From an uncultured Alphaproteobacteria bacterium (GTDB taxonomy: Bacteria > Pseudomonadota > Alphaproteobacteria > UBA7887): a stretch of DNA of 8,585 nt. Made by a program: the position numbers and the translations under genes. The DNA lies in assembly GCA_913044255.1 (NCBI GenBank), contig CAJWOI010000102.1, forward strand, positions 1 to 8,585. Direction: 5' to 3'. Shown here piece by piece: positions 1-5,859 of the stretch; position 1 is the stretch's first letter, and each line of letters begins with the position of its first letter. A model generated the notes under the pieces. It did not search any database. It was given only the letters and a program-made list of their open reading frames with translations, and was not told where the DNA came from.

Positions 1-11
1 CGCAACGAACA

Positions 12-878
12 CTAATCTCCTTCCTCCGTGAAAAACGCAAGGAGCGTTTTGACTGTTTCATCGGGTCGTTCTTCAGGAATAAAGTGGCCACACTCTGAGA
101 TTTGACCACCATGCACGTCAGTAGCAACTCTATTTAACGACTCTACTACTTCCATCTTCCGTCCCCATGCGCGATTCCCTCCGAGGCCAAGTACCGGCAT
201 GGTAAGTTTTCCATCTCGTTCTAGCATGCCACGATTGTCAGCAATGTCTTGGGGAATGGCCCGGTAATAAGAAAATCCAGCACGCAACGCGCCCGGCTTT
301 GTGTATGTGCGCAAGTACTCCGCAACGGTCGCTTCATCAATCGCCTCTGGTCTGTGGGAGAAATTTTGATAAAACCAGCCCAGATACACCTCTTCCCTGC
401 CTTGGATCAACGCTTCCGGTAGATCCGCGGTTCGATGAAAGCCGTGGTGCCATCTCCGACCACCCTGTGACAAGGACTCTGTCCCGTCTCCGGGCACTGT
501 TACGTCCAGAAGAGCGAGGCGTCGGACGGCGTCACGGTGAGCTGCGGCGTAGGAAAATGCAACTGGCCCGCCCCAGTCGTGTCCTACAAGGCAAATACGT
601 TGTATGCCAAGATGATCGTGTACCAGTTTGAATATATCTTCTGAGATGGTTCGTTTGTCGTAACCGTCGTCAGGTCGCCCCGTATCTCCTAGGCCTCTGA
701 GATCTGGGGCAATCACGTGAAAGCGCTTGGACAAAGGTCCAATAACTCGCCTCCATTCGTACCATGTCTCCGGCCAACCGTGCAGCAACACCAAGGGCTC
801 TCCAGTGCCTGCAGTAACGTAGTGCATTAATACGTCTCCTACCGCTGCGTAGTAGTGTGTAACGTCGAGTTCCGCCAC
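12..878 (-). CDS. Alpha/beta-fold hydrolase, epoxide hydrolase / haloalkane dehalogenase group
   Basis: A 288-residue soluble alpha/beta hydrolase of the epoxide hydrolase-like family, which opens epoxides or removes halides through a covalent aspartyl ester. The oxyanion-hole motif HGWP is at residues 33-36. The nucleophile elbow GHDWGG is at 99-104, with Asp101 as nucleophile, and the general base His265 lies in ECGHF. Asp125, in LLDVT, sits 24 residues after the nucleophile, the spacing of the triad acid in fluoroacetate dehalogenases. The Arg that follows the nucleophile in those enzymes is Trp102 here, which argues for an epoxide-hydrolase-like substrate instead. The cap domain spans about 130-215 and includes Tyr204/Tyr205. 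The start is GTG at 876-878, supported by a GGAGA Shine-Dalgarno at 883-887. It lies 121 bases downstream of the copper chaperone gene on the same strand. Length is normal for the family. The family call is firm; the substrate is unknown. Confidence 0.9.
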   Translation of the reverse strand: MAELDVTHYYAAVGDVLMHYVTAGTGEPLVLLHGWPETWYEWRRVIGPLSKRFHVIAPDLRGLGDTGRPDDGYDKRTISEDIFKLVHDHLGIQRICLVGHDWGGPVAFSYAAAHRDAVRRLALLDVTVPGDGTESLSQGGRRWHHGFHRTADLPEALIQGREEVYLGWFYQNFSHRPEAIDEATVAEYLRTYTKPGALRAGFSYYRAIPQDIADNRGMLERDGKLTMPVLGLGGNRAWGRKMEVVESLNRVATDVHGGQISECGHFIPEERPDETVKTLLAFFTEEGD

Positions 879-999
879 AGTTTCTCCGATTCAGGTTGGT
901 GGGCACGTGGGGCCAAATAATTAGTTGTTGTATCCCAGACGCAAGGTATACGTTGCCGGCGGGTGGCCAATAGTGAAGTTGCTCTTCCGCTCAGTTAGG

Positions 1000-1512
1000 T
1001 CAGTGGTCCGGGTGCTCAACCTGGCTGTCATTGCTTTCAGAGTGTTGCGGTTGCCTTCCGATGTCCTCCACTTTGAAGCTCACCACAATTTCGCCATGTC
1101 GCTCAAACACTAAGCTCACTGATCTTTGTTCACCATGTTTCAACTGCTCCTTGAGTTTCGTAAACATAATATGACGGTCACCAGGTTTAAGAGTAAGGGA
1201 CTCATTTGGTGGAATGTTGAGGCCTCCGTTTATTTTGCGCATTTGTACCACGTCGCCTGACATCGTCATTTCATGCACTTCTGATTTCATCGCAAATGGA
1301 GCTGATATGCCAATCAGTCGATCTGTGTTTGATCCCATGTTTTGGATTGTCAGGTAACCCGCTGCCACAGCTGCATTTGGTGGGGTTGCACGTATGCGCG
1401 CGTTATGGATCATGAGGTCCGCAGCTACGACATTTTGGTAAAATGGAGGAATTGTGACCGTCGTTACTAAGGAGATAAATAGTAGAATAAGTTTTGACAG
1501 TTGTGTGGTCAT
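1000..1512 (-). CDS. Exported copper chaperone, PCu(A)C family
   Basis: A 170-residue periplasmic copper-binding protein of the PCu(A)C family (DUF461), whose members deliver Cu(I) to the CuA site of cytochrome c oxidase, often with Sco proteins. Residues 1-31 form a signal peptide: a hydrophobic core LILLFISLVTTV, then VVAA before the mature start at about Asp32. The copper ligands match the family pattern: His80 and Met82 in VHEM, Met91, then His114 and Met116 in HIM, with spacing within one residue of the usual H-x10-M-x21-HxM. The C-terminal tail (157-170) is acidic and contains three His, which may add metal affinity (inference). ATG start at 1510-1512 with only a weak GAG-type ribosome site. 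No Sco, cytochrome oxidase or copper exporter gene is visible nearby. It is transcribed toward the alpha/beta hydrolase and away from the dioxygenase. Confidence 0.9.
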   Translation of the reverse strand: MTTQLSKLILLFISLVTTVTIPPFYQNVVAADLMIHNARIRATPPNAAVAAGYLTIQNMGSNTDRLIGISAPFAMKSEVHEMTMSGDVVQMRKINGGLNIPPNESLTLKPGDRHIMFTKLKEQLKHGEQRSVSLVFERHGEIVVSFKVEDIGRQPQHSESNDSQVEHPDH

Positions 1513-1763
1513 AAAAGGCTCGCACAGACTTATAATGGAAATCGGTCAATTAAGTTTGACATCTTCAACGGCTTTAGAAAATGGTTTTCAAAAAAATTCT
1601 AGGTGCCCATGCTCCTTGTATTTCTGAGCGCAACCGGAATTTATGTAAAACGATATGTGGTGTTACTTCGGACCGTTCGGCAAGTCGCTAATTGTAGAAT
1701 TTGCGTTAAATTTCCCGTAACATCTGTCTCATCGGGGGACAGTTGTTACGGGAAAACCAGTAG
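1513..1763. other. Divergent intergenic spacer, 251 bases
   Basis: AT-rich spacer between the minus-strand copper chaperone and the plus-strand dioxygenase, and the longest stretch without a supported gene. It must hold both promoters. On the minus strand a TATAAG -10-like hexamer lies at 1530-1535, about 17 bases from the chaperone start, but no good -35 is at the proper spacing. A small inverted repeat, GAAAA-TGG-TTTTC, lies at 1577-1589. The dominant feature is the long hairpin at 1711-1755, listed separately. An open frame from ATG 1603 crosses the spacer and runs into the dioxygenase gene, but its sequence shows no family character. Confidence 0.5.
1711..1755 (+). repeat. Long near-perfect inverted repeat ahead of the dioxygenase start
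   Basis: Arms 1711-1728 and 1738-1755 are 18 bases each and pair with a single T-T mismatch (1723/1743). The outer part is TTTCCCGTAACA against TGTTACGGGAAA, 12 perfect pairs. Pairing can continue through a T-G wobble and one C-G pair to a five-base loop at 1731-1735. The right arm ends eight bases before the ATG at 1764, and the only Shine-Dalgarno-like bases (GGGA, 1750-1753) are inside it. Neither side has a U-run, so an intrinsic terminator is unlikely. Two readings fit: an operator for a dimeric regulator, or an RNA hairpin that masks the ribosome site. The repeat itself is certain; its role is inferred. Confidence 0.85.
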
Positions 1764-2843
1764 ATGCACAATATTCGATCAAATCCAATCGATGATGCTA
1801 CCGTTTGGACTGGGGCCAGCCTCGAGGGTAATCGTGATTGGGAGTATACGCTGAACAATCAGGATAGATCCGAGCTGGCGTCGGCGCTTGCGGGGGTCCG
1901 GCGGAGCCAACTGCGTCTCGAAAAAATTTCCAAACCCGACTTTTTGTTGCCAAATCTGGAAACCCGCCTTGCGGAAATTTCCAATGAACTTCGAACAGGC
2001 CGAGGCTTCGTGCTGCTCCGCGGTTTTCCGGTAAACGAGTATTCCTATGAAGATTTGGAACTCATGTATTGGGGGCTCTGTAGTCATATCGGTTTAGGGT
2101 TGACCCAGAATGGTGATGCAACATTTATCCACTATGTAACTGATGGCAAGCGCAGGCCAAGCCAGGGGAGGAGAGGGGTTGGTTTTCCGAGAGAGGCACC
2201 ATTGCACATTGATCTGACGGATGTTGTATCCCTGTTATGTGTCCGGCAGGCCCCGGACAATCCCCCTAGCTGGGTGGCGAGCTCGATGAATGCTTACAAC
2301 GGCCTTTTGCGTCGTCAACCGAAGGCGTTGGAAAGACTGTATGAGGGTTTTGAGTGGGATCGCATGGACGAGCATGGCCGTGGGGAAACACCGACTTCGG
2401 GGTACAAAGTGCCGGTTTTCAGTCAGAAGGATGGCGTTGTGTCTTGTCAATATAATCGGAACTGGATTGAAAACGCGGCAAATCGAAAGGGGACGCCGCT
2501 GTCGGTAACGGAAATTGCGATCCTAGATCTCCTAGATGAGATCGCTTTTGAGGCCCGCCTGGAGTTTCCCTTTACTGAAGGTGATATCCAGTTTTGCACT
2601 AATTATACTGTGATGCACGGCCGTGCAGCTCACTCCGTTGTTGATGAAGAAGAGCGGAAACGAGTTTTGATGCGCATATGGCTCGACATGCCTGGTAAGA
2701 TTCGTCCCTTTGTGGATGACGCGCTAATACGCTACGGCAATGGTCGCCATGGACAGATTGGATGGTCACCGCAAGAGATGCTGTCCGGTTTAAATACACT
2801 GCCTCGCGCCCGGCGCCCGGACGGTACCATAGGACATGTGTAA
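1764..2843 (+). CDS. TauD/TfdA-type Fe(II)/2-oxoglutarate-dependent dioxygenase
   Basis: A 359-residue cytosolic non-heme iron dioxygenase. Family members couple 2-oxoglutarate decarboxylation to hydroxylation of a small substrate such as a sulfonate, phenoxyacetate or betaine-like compound. The 2-His-1-carboxylate iron site is visible: His148 and Asp150 in LHIDL, and His285 in VMHGR. Arg304, in LMRIWLD, is the expected 2-oxoglutarate-binding arginine. The fold signature GFVLLRGFP is at 81-89. The N-terminus, with VWTG at 14-17, resembles a marine and soil subgroup of unknown substrate rather than TauD or TfdA proper. It is also longer than TauD (about 280 residues). The start is fixed by a stop codon (TAG, 1761-1763) directly before ATG 1764. 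The gene stands alone on its strand and converges on the SDR gene 30 bases away. Its start is crowded by the hairpin at 1711-1755. Confidence 0.9.
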   Translation: MHNIRSNPIDDATVWTGASLEGNRDWEYTLNNQDRSELASALAGVRRSQLRLEKISKPDFLLPNLETRLAEISNELRTGRGFVLLRGFPVNEYSYEDLELMYWGLCSHIGLGLTQNGDATFIHYVTDGKRRPSQGRRGVGFPREAPLHIDLTDVVSLLCVRQAPDNPPSWVASSMNAYNGLLRRQPKALERLYEGFEWDRMDEHGRGETPTSGYKVPVFSQKDGVVSCQYNRNWIENAANRKGTPLSVTEIAILDLLDEIAFEARLEFPFTEGDIQFCTNYTVMHGRAAHSVVDEEERKRVLMRIWLDMPGKIRPFVDDALIRYGNGRHGQIGWSPQEMLSGLNTLPRARRPDGTIGHV

Positions 2844-2873
2844 CGAAGGACCGTGGGACGAGCGGCCGCAAAG

Positions 2874-3707
2874 TTATCCTTTATCTGGGTTGTAGACTCG
2901 GATCGGTCGATATTTCTTGTAGATTGGGTTTTGCTGCTCCCAGGAAACTCCAGATGCAGCGCCGCCGTCCACCACGAAGTTCTGCCCCGTAACAAATGTT
3001 GAGCGGTCGCTGGCTAGGAAGAGAGCGATTTCTGCAATATCGTGTGGGCGGCCTACACGGGGGATGGGTTGCGGAAAAGGCTTGCCCTCCAATTGTTCCT
3101 CGATCAGTTTGTCGGGTTTCCCAACCGTGTTGGATGCAAGCGGGGTTGCAATATACCCGGGGCATATCGCGTTAACTCGGATAGAGTGGTCTGCCACTGA
3201 GAGTGCTGTGACTGTGGACAAATGCAGGACAGCCGCTTTTGCTGCCGAATACACCAGCGGACCGAGTCCCGCAGCGATTGCGGCAATGCTACCCGTATTG
3301 ATGATACTGCCAGAGCCCTGTCTTTTCATCACAGGAATGGCGTGCTTCATACCAAGAAAGACGCCTTTCACCAACACATCGAACGTCATGTCAAATTCCT
3401 CGACCGGGATGCTTTCGAGCGGCCCAAGTGCGCCACCAAATCCGGCATTGTTAAACATGCAGTCAAGCTTTCCCCATTTGGCGACAGCCATATCGACAGC
3501 CGCCTTTACTTGATCTTCTTGACGGACTTCGACGGGGCAAAAGATGGCTGCTTTCCCGAGCTCTGCTGCTAGCAATGTGCCCCGTTCTATCTGCATATCT
3601 GCGATGATTACCTTAGCCCCTTCCGTCACGAACAACCGGACTGTGGCTTCTCCTATTCCGCTAGCGCCGCCTGTAATTACTGCGACTTTTCCTTCTATTT
3701 CAGCCAT
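2874..3707 (-). CDS. Short-chain dehydrogenase/reductase (classical SDR)
   Basis: A 277-residue Rossmann-fold NAD(P)-dependent oxidoreductase acting on an alcohol or ketone. The cofactor motif TGGASGIG is at 12-19. Asp37, at the end of the second strand (IIAD), favours NAD(H) over NADP(H). NNAG is at 86-89. The catalytic Ser140, Tyr153 and Lys157 (YSAAK) are present. The usual tetrad Asn (VNxxG) is replaced by Leu112 in DVLVKG. After the typical end of the fold (VVDGG, 245-249) there is a C-terminal extension of about 28 residues, rich in Tyr, Arg and Lys. I start the protein at ATG 3705-3707, which has a GAGAG-type ribosome site. The frame continues six codons upstream to a TTG at 3725, which has weaker support. 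It converges with the dioxygenase and diverges from the DUF1330 gene. The substrate cannot be read from sequence. Confidence 0.92.
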   Translation of the reverse strand: MAEIEGKVAVITGGASGIGEATVRLFVTEGAKVIIADMQIERGTLLAAELGKAAIFCPVEVRQEDQVKAAVDMAVAKWGKLDCMFNNAGFGGALGPLESIPVEEFDMTFDVLVKGVFLGMKHAIPVMKRQGSGSIINTGSIAAIAAGLGPLVYSAAKAAVLHLSTVTALSVADHSIRVNAICPGYIATPLASNTVGKPDKLIEEQLEGKPFPQPIPRVGRPHDIAEIALFLASDRSTFVTGQNFVVDGGAASGVSWEQQNPIYKKYRPIRVYNPDKG

Positions 3708-3796
3708 TACGATTCTCTCGAGCAATTTGTTCTGGCATGTTTTTACATTGTTTTCCCGCCTTATCCACCCTCCATCAAAAACAGTAGCGATAGACG

Positions 3797-3828
3797 CGAC
3801 TAGGCGGAGTCGTTAGGGTTTATCCGCC
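3797..3828. repeat. Overlapping inverted repeats in the SDR/DUF1330 divergent spacer
   Basis: CGACT (3797-3801) and AGTCG (3808-3812) form a five-pair stem with a six-base loop. GGCGGA (3803-3808) can instead pair with TCCGCC (3823-3828). The two stems share bases and are mutually exclusive. They lie 38-69 bases before the DUF1330 start, where operator or leader elements would be. The stems are short, so chance is possible. Confidence 0.35.
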
Positions 3829-3852
3829 GGTCGTGGCCGTGTTACCAAAACT

Positions 3853-3860
3853 GGGAGGGG
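3853..3860 (+). promoter_or_regulatory. Strong Shine-Dalgarno that sets the DUF1330 start
   Basis: GGGAGGGG is followed by five bases (ATAAA) and then ATG at 3866. This is the best ribosome site in the window. It rejects the GTG at 3833, which would place the site inside the coding region. Confidence 0.8.
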
Positions 3861-3865
3861 ATAAA

Positions 3866-4171
3866 ATGGCGATTTATGTGATTTTTGAGAACGAGATTCA
3901 CGATACTGCGAAATATGACGAATACAAAAAAGCCGTCCCGAAATATGTGGCACGTCATGGAGGGGAGTATTTGGCGAGAGACGGAAAGATTGAAGTCCCT
4001 GTTGGTGACTGGCAGCCGAACAGAATTGTGATTTTTAAGTGGCCGAGTCGCGAAGCATTGGATGCGTTCCAAGCCGATCCGGACTACCAGCCATGGAAGA
4101 AGATAAGAGAATCAGTTACCACAATGAAGCAACTGCTAGTGGTAGAAGGCTTAACGGACGCGCCGTTCTGA
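3866..4171 (+). CDS. DUF1330 family protein
   Basis: A 101-residue protein of the DUF1330 family, which has a ferredoxin-like dimeric alpha/beta-barrel fold. The function of the family is not established. Family traits seen here are an N-terminal strand AIYVIFENEI, then YDEYKKAVPKYVARHGGEYLARDG (two helices and strand), a central VIFKWPSREALDAF (about 59-72), and the short helix after DPDYQPW. There is no signal peptide or membrane segment. The ATG at 3866 is chosen because of the ribosome site at 3853-3860. The gene is divergent from the SDR across about 158 bases. DUF1330 genes are often found beside catabolic oxidoreductases, which fits this neighbourhood but does not define a role. A weak terminator-like stem overlaps the end of the gene. 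Confidence 0.88.
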   Translation: MAIYVIFENEIHDTAKYDEYKKAVPKYVARHGGEYLARDGKIEVPVGDWQPNRIVIFKWPSREALDAFQADPDYQPWKKIRESVTTMKQLLVVEGLTDAPF

Positions 4172-4181
4172 CCATTTTTTT
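4153..4181 (+). terminator. Weak terminator-like stem at the DUF1330 3' end
   Basis: AACGG (4153-4157) and CCGTT (4163-4167) form a five-pair stem with loop ACGCG. A run of seven T follows at 4175-4181. The stem overlaps the last codons, and seven bases separate it from the T-run, which is more than in a typical intrinsic terminator. Orientation and position suit the DUF1330 gene, but the structure is weak. Confidence 0.35.
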
Positions 4182-4205
4182 GTGTTCATGTGGCCTAATT
4201 TGATG

Positions 4206-4236
4206 TCACGGCCGTTTTTTAGATGGATGGCCGTGA
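4206..4236. repeat. Perfect 8-bp inverted repeat in the convergent spacer
   Basis: TCACGGCC (4206-4213) pairs perfectly with GGCCGTGA (4229-4236) across a 15-base loop that itself contains six T. Neither outer flank has a T-run, so it is not a standard intrinsic terminator on either strand. It lies between the convergent DUF1330 and Sel1-repeat genes and may help separate them. Confidence 0.55.
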
Positions 4237-4285
4237 GATCTTCTGTGTGAGGTATGACTGACTTCTTGGTTTTTTGTTGAGGGTC

Positions 4286-4319
4286 AAAAAGGCTGGAGTG
4301 CGGGTTCTGTTAGGCCAGC
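4286..4319 (-). terminator. Possible terminator of the Sel1-repeat gene
   Basis: Read on the minus strand, GCTGG (4315-4319) pairs with CCAGC (4292-4296) across an 18-base loop, followed after one C by five T (complement of 4286-4290). It lies about 80 bases downstream of the Sel1-repeat stop codon. The stem is short and the loop long, so this is tentative. Confidence 0.3.
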
Positions 4320-4396
4320 TCGGGTAAATTGCTACCTTCATTCTCAAAAGTTTTAAAGGTAAGCCGGTAGTTCGGATCAAGTGAATAGGACAGAGA

Positions 4397-4825
4397 TCAA
4401 TTGCTCGCAGGTGCTGCGACTTCATTCCGCTGCTCGGGGGTCATCAGGGCTTCGAGGCGCTTACGCCATGATGCGAGATACTCGCCGTTGTCTTCAGCAA
4501 TCGCTTTGGTGAGCCAGTGATAGGCCTCTACGTAATCATTGTGACCACCGGCGCTAGCTTCTAAATAGATCATTTTGAGGAGCATGCGGCCACCACGGTA
4601 ACCTGCTTCTTTGGAACGCCAGGCCCACTTGTAGGCTTCCGCAAGTTCGTCGACTTCGCGACCTTCCAAATATGCGCGACGTCCAACCATGTACATGGCG
4701 TATTCGTCTCCGTTTTCGGCTTTGCAGAGGTTTCCTTCGGGACCGGGTGCGCATTCCTCAGCCAAAAGAGGTGCTGGCAAAGTCAGGGTTAATGCCGCGG
4801 CAATGGCGAGCCATGTAGCTTTCAT
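4397..4825 (-). CDS. Exported Sel1-repeat (TPR-like) protein
   Basis: A 142-residue protein predicted to be secreted to the periplasm. Residues 1-22 form a signal peptide (MKATWLAIAAALTL core, LLA before Glu23). Two Cys follow in the mature N-terminus (25 and 34) and could form a disulfide. Residues 40-125 look like two Sel1-type helical repeats: YMVGRRAYLEG...AYKWAWRSKEAG, and LKMIYLEASAGG...AYHWLTKAIAE. The end, LMTPEQRNEVA, is common in this family. Sel1 proteins act as protein-protein scaffolds; no partner can be inferred. I use ATG 4823-4825, which gives a compact signal peptide. An ATG at 4853-4855 would add ten residues rich in Lys and has no ribosome site, but it cannot be excluded. 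Divergent from the isochorismatase-fold gene. Confidence 0.78.
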   Translation of the reverse strand: MKATWLAIAAALTLTLPAPLLAEECAPGPEGNLCKAENGDEYAMYMVGRRAYLEGREVDELAEAYKWAWRSKEAGYRGGRMLLKMIYLEASAGGHNDYVEAYHWLTKAIAEDNGEYLASWRKRLEALMTPEQRNEVAAPASN

Positions 4826-4957
4826 TTTGGCTTTCTTGTTTCCTTTATGTGGCATTAGAATTGTTTCATTATTGCGGAACTTGGCTTGTCGTCAATCTGC
4901 GATGTATCCTGCTCAACAGATTTTATGGTTTGCCAGACACAGGAAAGGGAACCGGAA

Positions 4958-5677
4958 ATGCGGAGTTGTTTGTATTTTGAGAAGATAATAGAGAAGGGCG
5001 TCTTGGCGATAGTGTGCTTGATTCTCGGAGGCGCTGATTTGGGTTACGCTGACGATAGTACCCAGGTTGTTTACCCGGCAGGGTCGACGGCAGTACTTAT
5101 GGTCGACCCATTCAATGATTTTCTTTCTGAAAATGGAAAACTTTGGGACAGGATTAAGCCCGTTGCCGAAGAGGTGAATCTGGTTCCTAATTTAAAAAGA
5201 TTGGCGGAAGGCGCACGTGCCAAAGGTGTGCAAATTGTATACACACCCCATCGGAGGTGGCGTGAGGGTGACTACAAAAATTGGAAATTCTTGCACCGGA
5301 ATCACATAGGGGCATCTAAGTTTCAAGTATTTGCGGCGGGTACTTGGGGCGGGGAATTTCATCCTGACCTCACGCCACAAGATGGGGACGTGATAGCTAA
5401 GGAGCACTGGTTGACAAGCGCATTTCCGAACACTGATGTTGACTACATATTGCGGCAGCATGGCATCGATCGTGTGATCGTGGTCGGCTTGGCCACAAAT
5501 ACGTGTGTGGAGTCGACAGCACGGTATGCAGTTGAAATGGGTTATCACACCACGCTTCTGACCGATGCAGTGGCAACATTTTCTCGGGAAGAGCAGGAAG
5601 CTGCGATCCAATTGGATTACCCGAGAATCGCTCATGTTGTGTCGACCGTCGACGAATTTTTGGCTTCGGTCGAATGA
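4958..5677 (+). CDS. Isochorismatase-fold cysteine hydrolase with signal peptide
   Basis: A 239-residue member of the isochorismatase-like superfamily, whose members hydrolyse amides such as nicotinamide, N-carbamoyl compounds or biuret, or the vinyl ether of isochorismate. The triad is present: Asp50 in MVDPFNDF, Lys148 in VIAKEHW, and Cys183 in GLATNTCVEST, with the usual preceding cis-peptide region. The end, VVSTVDEFLASV, is also typical. It carries an N-terminal export signal: charged MRSCLYFEKIIEKG, a hydrophobic stretch from about 15 to 29, then YA before Asp32. I start at ATG 4958-4960, preceded by AGGGA about nine bases upstream. The frame extends upstream to a TTG at 4886, but that would bury the signal sequence and lacks support. 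LAIVC is not a good lipobox, so a lipoprotein is less likely. The gene stands alone, divergent from the Sel1 gene. The substrate is unknown. Confidence 0.87.
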   Translation: MRSCLYFEKIIEKGVLAIVCLILGGADLGYADDSTQVVYPAGSTAVLMVDPFNDFLSENGKLWDRIKPVAEEVNLVPNLKRLAEGARAKGVQIVYTPHRRWREGDYKNWKFLHRNHIGASKFQVFAAGTWGGEFHPDLTPQDGDVIAKEHWLTSAFPNTDVDYILRQHGIDRVIVVGLATNTCVESTARYAVEMGYHTTLLTDAVATFSREEQEAAIQLDYPRIAHVVSTVDEFLASVE

Positions 5678-5712
5678 ATTTAGCGTGCAATATACAGGGT
5701 GATCAGGTGGGT

Positions 5713-5759
5713 TAGTTTGAGAAGGATTTCATTCAGTCCGCCACAGCTCGATCAAACTA
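5713..5759. repeat. Inverted repeat in the isochorismatase-fold/DUF4396 convergent spacer
   Basis: TAGTTTGA (5713-5720) and TCAAACTA (5752-5759) are perfectly complementary, extendable by two G-T wobbles, around a 31-base loop. A second, smaller repeat, GTAGCG (5806-5811) with CGCTAC (5821-5826), lies nearer DUF4396. Neither is followed by a T-run, so no intrinsic terminator is evident in this 182-base spacer where two genes converge. Confidence 0.4.
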
Positions 5760-5859
5760 GTGTTACGTCGGTGTCACGGTTTATCAGTCGCTGCCCGTAC
5801 GCTAAGTAGCGCAATGCTGCCGCTACAGAAAACCACCCTGTGTCCCCATGCAACCGCTT

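Noticed and set aside
299..631. 110-residue frame antisense to the alpha/beta hydrolase
   Set aside because: The hydrolase frame is full length and has intact motifs; the antisense translation resembles no family.
1711..1755. Intrinsic terminator interpretation of the long hairpin
   Set aside because: No U-run follows on either strand, and the hairpin sits at the 5' side of a gene, not the end of one.
1603..1854. 83-residue plus-strand open frame from ATG 1603
   Set aside because: It crosses the long hairpin and overlaps the first 90 bases of the dioxygenase in another frame; its translation has no family character and no ribosome site.
2862..2869. GCGGCCGC palindrome between the convergent dioxygenase and SDR genes
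   Set aside because: An eight-base self-complementary word without a loop or T-run; most likely chance.
3064..3513. 149-residue frame antisense to the SDR gene
   Set aside because: The opposite strand encodes a complete SDR with all motifs; this frame is a codon-bias shadow with no recognisable domain.
3708..3725. Six-codon N-terminal extension of the SDR from TTG
   Set aside because: ATG at 3705-3707 has a GAGAG ribosome site at normal spacing and gives the usual short lead to the first Rossmann strand.
4219..4425. 68-residue minus-strand frame overlapping the Sel1 gene end
   Set aside because: It covers the repeat-rich spacer, overlaps the true C-terminus in another frame and has no ribosome site or domain.
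4886..4957. 24-codon N-terminal extension of the isochorismatase-fold protein from TTG
   Set aside because: It would bury the signal peptide, and the ATG at 4958 has a better ribosome site.
4958..5050. Lipoprotein signal in the isochorismatase-fold leader (LAIVC)
   Set aside because: The residue before Cys is Val, not Gly, Ala or Ser, so it does not meet the lipobox pattern; an ordinary cleavage near YA-D is likelier.
5192..5635. 147-residue frame antisense to the isochorismatase-fold gene
   Set aside because: It lies wholly within a gene with an intact catalytic triad; its Cys- and His-rich translation is a by-product of the other strand.
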